Positions 58,720 to 64,000 of a stretch of DNA of 64,000 nt are shown piece after piece (positions within the stretch are counted from its first letter, which is position 1; every line of letters starts with the position of its first letter). The notes under the pieces are model-generated. The model worked only from the letters and a program-made list of their open reading frames with translations, was not told where the DNA came from and searched no databases. Origin of the DNA: Tachypleus tridentatus. Lineage: Eukaryota > Arthropoda > Merostomata > Xiphosura > Limulidae. The stretch lies in NCBI RefSeq assembly GCF_004210375.1, contig NC_134830.1, forward strand, positions 6,324,001-6,388,000. The letters are read 5' to 3'. The position numbers and the translations under genes are program-made.

Positions 58720-59484
58720 GGTTCCTATACCTTTGTTGGTTTTTTTTCGAAATTAGCTTTACTCAAAAATTACTTTAAGAGGAAACTGGATGTCAAAACG
58801 GTACAAACAGTTAATATTGTACGTACATAATAAATACACATAAATAAATTAATATTCGTGAGCTAAACGTTGAAGCTGACCATCATTACATGAACAACGT
58901 CACAGTTTTCATCTTCATGCTGTTCGAAATTCATTACCGAAAATTCATTCACTAAAAGTTTTCAACTTAATATCGTAAGGTTTGGTTATTTTTTGTGGTA
59001 TGTTCTCTATTCCGTTCAAGTTTTAATTCACGGTTTGTTTTTGTCACACAAGTGTCTCTCTGTCCAGTTTAAGTTTCAATTATTAACTCAAAATTATTTT
59101 CATATTTCGAGTAATGAATTTCTTTGTACTTGATATAACTTACTGGTTAAAATTATGTTTAAGTAGATGTACATGCATCCTTTACGAAATGACTAGAATA
59201 ATGTATGTAACATTGTTTGTAAGCCTATTTTTATTCAATTAATCTGTGGGGTAAAGCACTATCATAACAATTGTTTTCAACCCAAACTAGAGCTTTTGTC
59301 TTCTCCGTTTGTTAAACTAAACAAAAGTAATACAGTAAACTTAATTTGTCTCATTTATAGCTATTTCAGATCTTTGTACTATTTTGTACACAATGGATGA
59401 GTGTTTTAAATCAGTGTAGGCGATTTCTTTTAGACTTTTGAGAAATTTCTTTGAGAGAAAAGATGAAATGTAAATAAATAATTT
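58720..59484. other. No gene recognised
   Basis: AT-rich unique sequence without features I can support. Confidence 0.5.
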
Positions 59485-60275
59485 CATCAGACAAGTTATG
59501 ATGAAGAACATTACAAAAACAGTTACAAACGACTCTGATCATATGAAGAACATTACAAAAACAGTTACAAACAACTCTGATCATACAAAGAACATTACAA
59601 AAAGTTAAAACAGATCATATGAAGAACGTTAAAAACAACTCTGATCATATGAAGAACGTTACAAAAAGTTACAAACAGTTACAAACAACTCTGATCATAT
59701 GAAGAACATTACAAAAACAGTTATAAACAACTCTGATCATATGAAGAACGTTACAAAAAACAGTTACAAACAACTCTGATCATATGAAGAACGTTACAAA
59801 AAACAGTTACAAACAACTCTGATCATATGAAGAACGTTACAAAAACAGTTACAAACAACTCTGATCATATGAAGAACATTACAAAAAAACAGTTACAAAC
59901 AACTCTGATCATATGAAGAGAACATTACAAAACAGATCATATGAAGAACGTTACAAACAGTTACTCTGATCATAAGGAAGAACGTTACAAAAACAAAGTT
60001 ACAAACAACTCTGATCATATGAAGAACATTACAAAAACAGTTACAAACAACTCTGATCATATGAAGAACATTACAAAAACAGTTACAAACAACTCTGATC
60101 ATATGAAGAACATTACAAAAACAGTTACAAACAACTCTGATCATATGAAGAACATTACAAAAACAGTTACAAACAACTCTGATCATATGAAGAACATTAC
60201 AAAAAACAATTACAAACAACTCTGATCATATGAAGAACATTACAAAAACAGTTACAAAGTTAGAAGAAACAACTC
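59485..60275. repeat. 42-bp tandem array, ~17 copies
   Basis: Unit GATCATATGAAGAACATTAC then AAAAACAGTTACAAACAACT. The left half is irregular, with partial units, and the right half (59990-60240) is regular. A-run length varies. Confidence 0.95.
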
Positions 60276-60324
60276 TGATATTTTCCAAGAATGAATGACA
60301 CTTATACTAGAACTCAGCAAAGTG

Positions 60325-60450
60325 TGCCCACCCAAATGATTCAGCTGTAAGTTTGAAGGTTTAAGCCATAATGTAAAATCCGGGTTTCTGATACCTCGTA
60401 GTAGGCACACAATATAGATAAATTATTCTTTGTGGTTAAACGTAAAGTAC
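60325..60450 (+). mobile_element. SINE family B, diverged copy
   Basis: AAATGATTCAGCTGTAAGTT, AATCCGGGTTTCTGATACC, GTAGTAGGCACACAATATAG. Confidence 0.6.
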
Positions 60451-60879
60451 AGTAAAGTATGTTGAAACATATAATTGCAAAACAAAAAGATGGATAGTGA
60501 AAGTTTCTGTCAAATACACTATGCCAAAAAATAATTAAGGTTTCCTGTTTAGGAGTCAGAGTTCATTAGAGCTAAATAAAGTTTGAGTGATCAGAAATTC
60601 TGGTTTGACGATCTCGAGTTTTCAAAGTAATCGATGATTTCAGATAATAAACAGTCTTTGTAGTTATTTGTATACTGGTCACTGGTTTATTACATCTGAA
60701 AGTGTTTACTTTTAATACCAAATGTTTCGTCTTAAGCTTTCGAACGTTTTTCTGAGGACATTTTCCTTAGCAATGTGTCCTTCTAACATTCATTCATTCA
60801 TCACTTAATTCCATCAAGGAACATAGGGCCACAATCACTTGCGGATTCTTCAACAGGTTTTAAGTGAGTAGGTTGTTAG

Positions 60880-61110
60880 CCCACTGCACTGAGCCGTCCC
60901 TAATTTAGTAGTGTAAGACTAGAGGGAAGGCAGCTAGTCATCACCACCCACCGCCAACTTGGGCTACTCTTTACCAACGAATAGTGGATTGACCGTAACT
61001 TTTATAACGCCCCACCGTTGAAAGGGCGAGCATAGTTGGTGTGACGGGATTCAAACCCGCGACCTCACGTTACGAGTCGAGCGTCTTGACCCACCTGTCC
61101 ATACCGGTCC
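60880..61110 (-). mobile_element. SINE family A, tail missing
   Basis: Begins at GAGCCGTCCCTAATTTAGTA and runs to GGGATTCAAACCCGCGACC and CCACCTGTCCATACCGGTCC. It lacks the 3' tail at the left, with several single-base deletions. Confidence 0.9.
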
Positions 61111-61345
61111 ACTATATTTAATTGTCTGACATGTCCACTCTGATTCGGATGTTTCTCCCCTAGGGTTTTGGTTTTCCTTTTAAGAAATAAATAACAGCAA
61201 GAGGTTCACCTCAACAACTGTCTAACAGTTTTGTTCTTTGGATTATTTTTCTGCTTTAATGAAAGTAAAATTTTTTTGTTTTTTCCCAGATAATCGACAT
61301 GTGCTTTTATCTTGAATTCAGCCAATAAGTTTTTAACCTTTCACC

Positions 61346-61467
61346 TTTTTTTTTTGAAGTTAAGCACGAAGCTATACAACAGGCTATCTGCGCTCTGTCC
61401 ACCACAGGTATCGAAACCCACTTTCTAGCGTTGATGCCCGAAGACATACCGGTATGTCACTGGAGGG
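61346..61467 (-). mobile_element. SINE family B copy
   Basis: GAAGTTAAGCACGAAGCTAT, GGCTATCTGCGCTCTGTCCA, GGTATCGAAACCCACTTTCT, ACCGGTATGTCACTGGAGGG. Confidence 0.85.
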
Positions 61468-61643
61468 AACATATTTAACACTCTACTCCACTAAAGTGAA
61501 GTTTTTCAACTTTAAAACTTACACAACTAGAGTCAAGTGTTTAGTTTTAAATCTACACCCACTGAGCTGAAGTTAAGTTTAAAACTACCTACACCTCACA
61601 AAGCGAAATTTTATAAACTTTGAATCAATCGCAGAATCTATAG

Positions 61644-61870
61644 TAATCTGAGAGTCGCTGGTCCGAATCCCCATCACACCAAACATGCCCACCTTTTTGC
61701 TTGTAGGGTGTTATGATGTTTGGTCAATCCTACTATTCGTTGGTGAAAGTGTACCCCAAGAGTTGGTGGTTGGTGATGGTGACTAGTTGCCTCTCTAATC
61801 TTACACTGCAAAATTAGTAACAGCTAGCTCTGATAGCTTTCGGGAAGCTTTGCGCGAAATTCGAAACAAA
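61644..61870 (+). mobile_element. 5'-truncated SINE A with 12-bp duplication
   Basis: Starts inside the anticodon-arm region (TAATCTGAGAGTCGCTGG) and ends GCGCGAAATTCGAAACAAA. CAGAATCTATAG at 61632-61643 and 61871-61882, perfect. Confidence 0.95.
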
Positions 61871-61877
61871 CAGAATC

Positions 61878-62025
61878 TATAGCAAGCAGAGACGCAAGTT
61901 GTCAGTATTACAGACCACCAAATTAATATAGCAAGCAGAGATTTAAAAGCATCAGTATTACAGACCACCACCATTATAGCAAGCAGAGACGCAAGTTGTC
62001 AGTATTATGGACCACCAAATTAAGT
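61878..62025. repeat. ~53-56-bp tandem repeat, ~3 copies
   Basis: Unit TATAGCAAGCAGAGACGCAA then GTTGTCAGTATTACAGACCA. The first unit shares CTATAGCAAGCAG with the SINE target duplication just upstream. Confidence 0.85.
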
Positions 62026-62244
62026 TGACTTCATTTTGAATATTTGTAATAATGCTAGTCTGTTAAAATTAAAGACTGACCTAGATTCGAGTTGGAAAGA
62101 AAACGGCTAGCAGCTATTTTAGTCACTATGATCCTTCTGGGAAAGAGGGTGAACAGTTGGTTAGAAATATGGGTCGACTCTCACCTACTGCCATGTATTA
62201 CCTCTTTAAAAATATACTTCTGAAGATGATCCGATTGTTTACTC

Positions 62245-62335
62245 TAAAGCAAATCCACACTGGATTATCTGCTGTGTCAACCGCAGGAAATCGAACCCCA
62301 GGTTTTAGTGTTGAAAGATTATATCATAGTTTCCT
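62245..62335 (-). mobile_element. SINE family C fragment
   Basis: GCAAATCCACACTGGATTAT, CTGCTGTGTCAACCGCAGG, AATCGAACCCCAGGTTTTAG. Confidence 0.6.
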
Positions 62336-62672
62336 AAACTGGTCATTCACAATGACACGGATATAACCAAACTTTCAAGAATGTTGACCGTTTGATGGCA
62401 GTACGGTGTTGCAAAATGTTACCATTTAATCCCAGAAACCCAGAAAAGAAACTTACTACGACGGAACAATAACGTCTTAACAATGACGACGTGTGTCTGT
62501 CTTCGTCCTGTTGTGTTTTACAGAAACAGCTCCCAAGTCTTTGTGTCGGGTAAGGTACGGATTTGATTGATGTCGGCATGCGTAACGAATCGCGTAGAAA
62601 CGGTGAAGTCGCACCTTTGTAAACACATTCGTCGCCGATGCTGTGGTATATTCATCAGCTGTAGTTGTATTC

Positions 62673-63172
62673 NNNNNNNNNNNNNNNNNNNNNNNNNNNN
62701 NNNNNNNNNNNNNNNNNNNNNNNNNNNNNNNNNNNNNNNNNNNNNNNNNNNNNNNNNNNNNNNNNNNNNNNNNNNNNNNNNNNNNNNNNNNNNNNNNNNN
62801 NNNNNNNNNNNNNNNNNNNNNNNNNNNNNNNNNNNNNNNNNNNNNNNNNNNNNNNNNNNNNNNNNNNNNNNNNNNNNNNNNNNNNNNNNNNNNNNNNNNN
62901 NNNNNNNNNNNNNNNNNNNNNNNNNNNNNNNNNNNNNNNNNNNNNNNNNNNNNNNNNNNNNNNNNNNNNNNNNNNNNNNNNNNNNNNNNNNNNNNNNNNN
63001 NNNNNNNNNNNNNNNNNNNNNNNNNNNNNNNNNNNNNNNNNNNNNNNNNNNNNNNNNNNNNNNNNNNNNNNNNNNNNNNNNNNNNNNNNNNNNNNNNNNN
63101 NNNNNNNNNNNNNNNNNNNNNNNNNNNNNNNNNNNNNNNNNNNNNNNNNNNNNNNNNNNNNNNNNNNNNNNN
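62673..63172. other. Assembly gap, 500 N
   Basis: Exactly 500 consecutive N, a placeholder of fixed length and not a measured distance. Frames running through it are meaningless. Confidence 0.99.
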
Positions 63173-64000
63173 AGCGCAACAACGCCATTGGTCTGCGTTT
63201 AAACAGGCGAATTCTCAATCAGATGTTGCCCAGAGCTGTGCGAATGTCCACCCAAGCACCATCACAAGGCTATAGCATCGTCACCAATAACAACATGGAT
63301 CAACTCGTGACCGTCCACGATCTGGCAGACCTCGTGTGACCACGCCCGCATAAGATCGCTACATCCGGTTACGTCACCTTCGGGATGGGACCACCACTCC
63401 CGACGTCTAACCATACCAGGGCTGCGTAGGATTTCCGATCAGACCGTACGCAACCGTCTACGAGATGCAGGAATCCGACCTCGACGACCGGTCAGAGGCG
63501 TCATCCTCACCATCAACATCGTCAAGCACGGCTGCAATGGACTCGGGGCACATCGGGTATGGCCTCATCGACGATGGAGGCATGTTTGGTTCAGCGATGA
63601 ATCACGTTTCATGCTTCGTAGGCAGGATGGAAGGACCCGTGTTTACCGTCACCGAGGTGAACATTTTGCAGCAAACTGTGTGCAGGAAGTTGACAGACGG
63701 TTTGGTGGTGGCAGCATCATGATGTGGGCTGCCATCGCCTACAATACCAGAACAGACCTTTTGCACATCGAGGGAATCTTACGACTCAACGATACGTCGA
63801 CGAGATTCTTAGGCCCCATGTGCAACCCATTATGGTGAACGTCAACAACGTTTTTCAACATGACAACGCTCGTTCTCACACAGCCCGACTCACCACTGTC
63901 TTCTTGAGACACCACAATATCAACGTTCTTCCCTGGCCCTCCAGATCACCAGATTTAAAACCCCATCGAACATCTTTGGGACGAGTTGGACCGACGTCTG
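63173..64000 (+). mobile_element. Tc1-like DNA transposon, copy 2 (cut by gap and window end)
   Basis: Near-identical to the 44190-45686 element but in the opposite orientation. Starts inside the N gap, within the HTH region. FSDESRF ~63590, HDNARSHTAR ~63860, NPIEHLWDEL ~63960-63980 with the Trp intact. Several indels (for example AAAACCCC near 63957, and within 63760-63840) break the frame, so it is also inactive as given. Confidence 0.93.

Noticed and set aside
12539..61870. tRNA genes suggested by A/B boxes
   Set aside because: The tRNA-like heads continue into shared SINE bodies and tails and lack full cloverleaf ends, so they are SINE promoters and not tRNA genes.
62567..63339. Four long frames around 62.6-63.3 kb
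   Set aside because: Almost entirely N, created by the 500-base gap.
63465..63722. MQESDLDDRSEASSS frame, also present at 44801-45055
   Set aside because: Out-of-frame reading of the Tc1 transposase. The correct frame carries FSDESRF and the other catalytic motifs.

Overview
The window is AT-rich, intron-bearing, repeat-laden animal nuclear DNA. Three tRNA-derived SINE families, a Penelope-like element, Tc1/mariner and hAT-type elements, and one spliced developmental gene point to a chelicerate arthropod. The SINE sequences look to me like those common in horseshoe crab genomes (Limulus/Tachypleus/Carcinoscorpius). That assignment is recognition from memory and was not searched.

The only gene I can support well is a hairy/HES-family bHLH-Orange transcriptional repressor on the + strand, with coding exons at 8863-8907, 9424-9519, 11902-11989 and 14158-15360. 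It has the basic motif [13 protein letters not shown], an Orange domain and a C-terminal WRPW that recruits Groucho. As given, the last exon is broken by one extra base in a T6 run (14613-14618). Removing one T joins the frames into a protein of about 476 residues. Upstream is a compact promoter: a head-to-head pair of CSL/Su(H) sites 16 bp apart (8565-8596), a TATA box (8626) and a Hairy-type CACGCG site (8645). This is the layout expected of a direct Notch target with autorepression. About 82% of intron 2 is tandem repeat. One array is a triplication of the exon 2 splice donor. Another appears to descend from a bHLH coding sequence.

Layout: 1-5172 is a 30-bp satellite with a ~2.12-kb higher-order period. 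5173-8560 is unique sequence with short arrays. 8565-16140 is the HES gene and its 3' side. 16300-18600 holds SINEs. 18769-21831 is a Penelope-like element with ~1-kb inverted arms. 24444-26791 is a 49-bp array. 27455-35870 holds SINEs, arrays and an hAT insertion nested in a SINE. 36172-38150 holds 37-bp and 33-bp arrays. 40350-45690 holds SINEs, two hAT-type MITEs and a Tc1-like element. 46240-62340 holds SINEs, arrays, a fold-back element and a decayed Tc1 copy. 62673-63172 is a 500-N gap, followed by a second copy of the 44-45 kb Tc1 element that runs off the window.

Most long open frames in the window are artefacts of tandem repeats whose unit is a multiple of three. I found no prokaryote-style system or CRISPR, and no second convincing gene. 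The leads most worth following are the Notch-type promoter, the bHLH-like minisatellite, the duplicated decoy donors, and arrays that stop 15 nt before two 3' splice sites.
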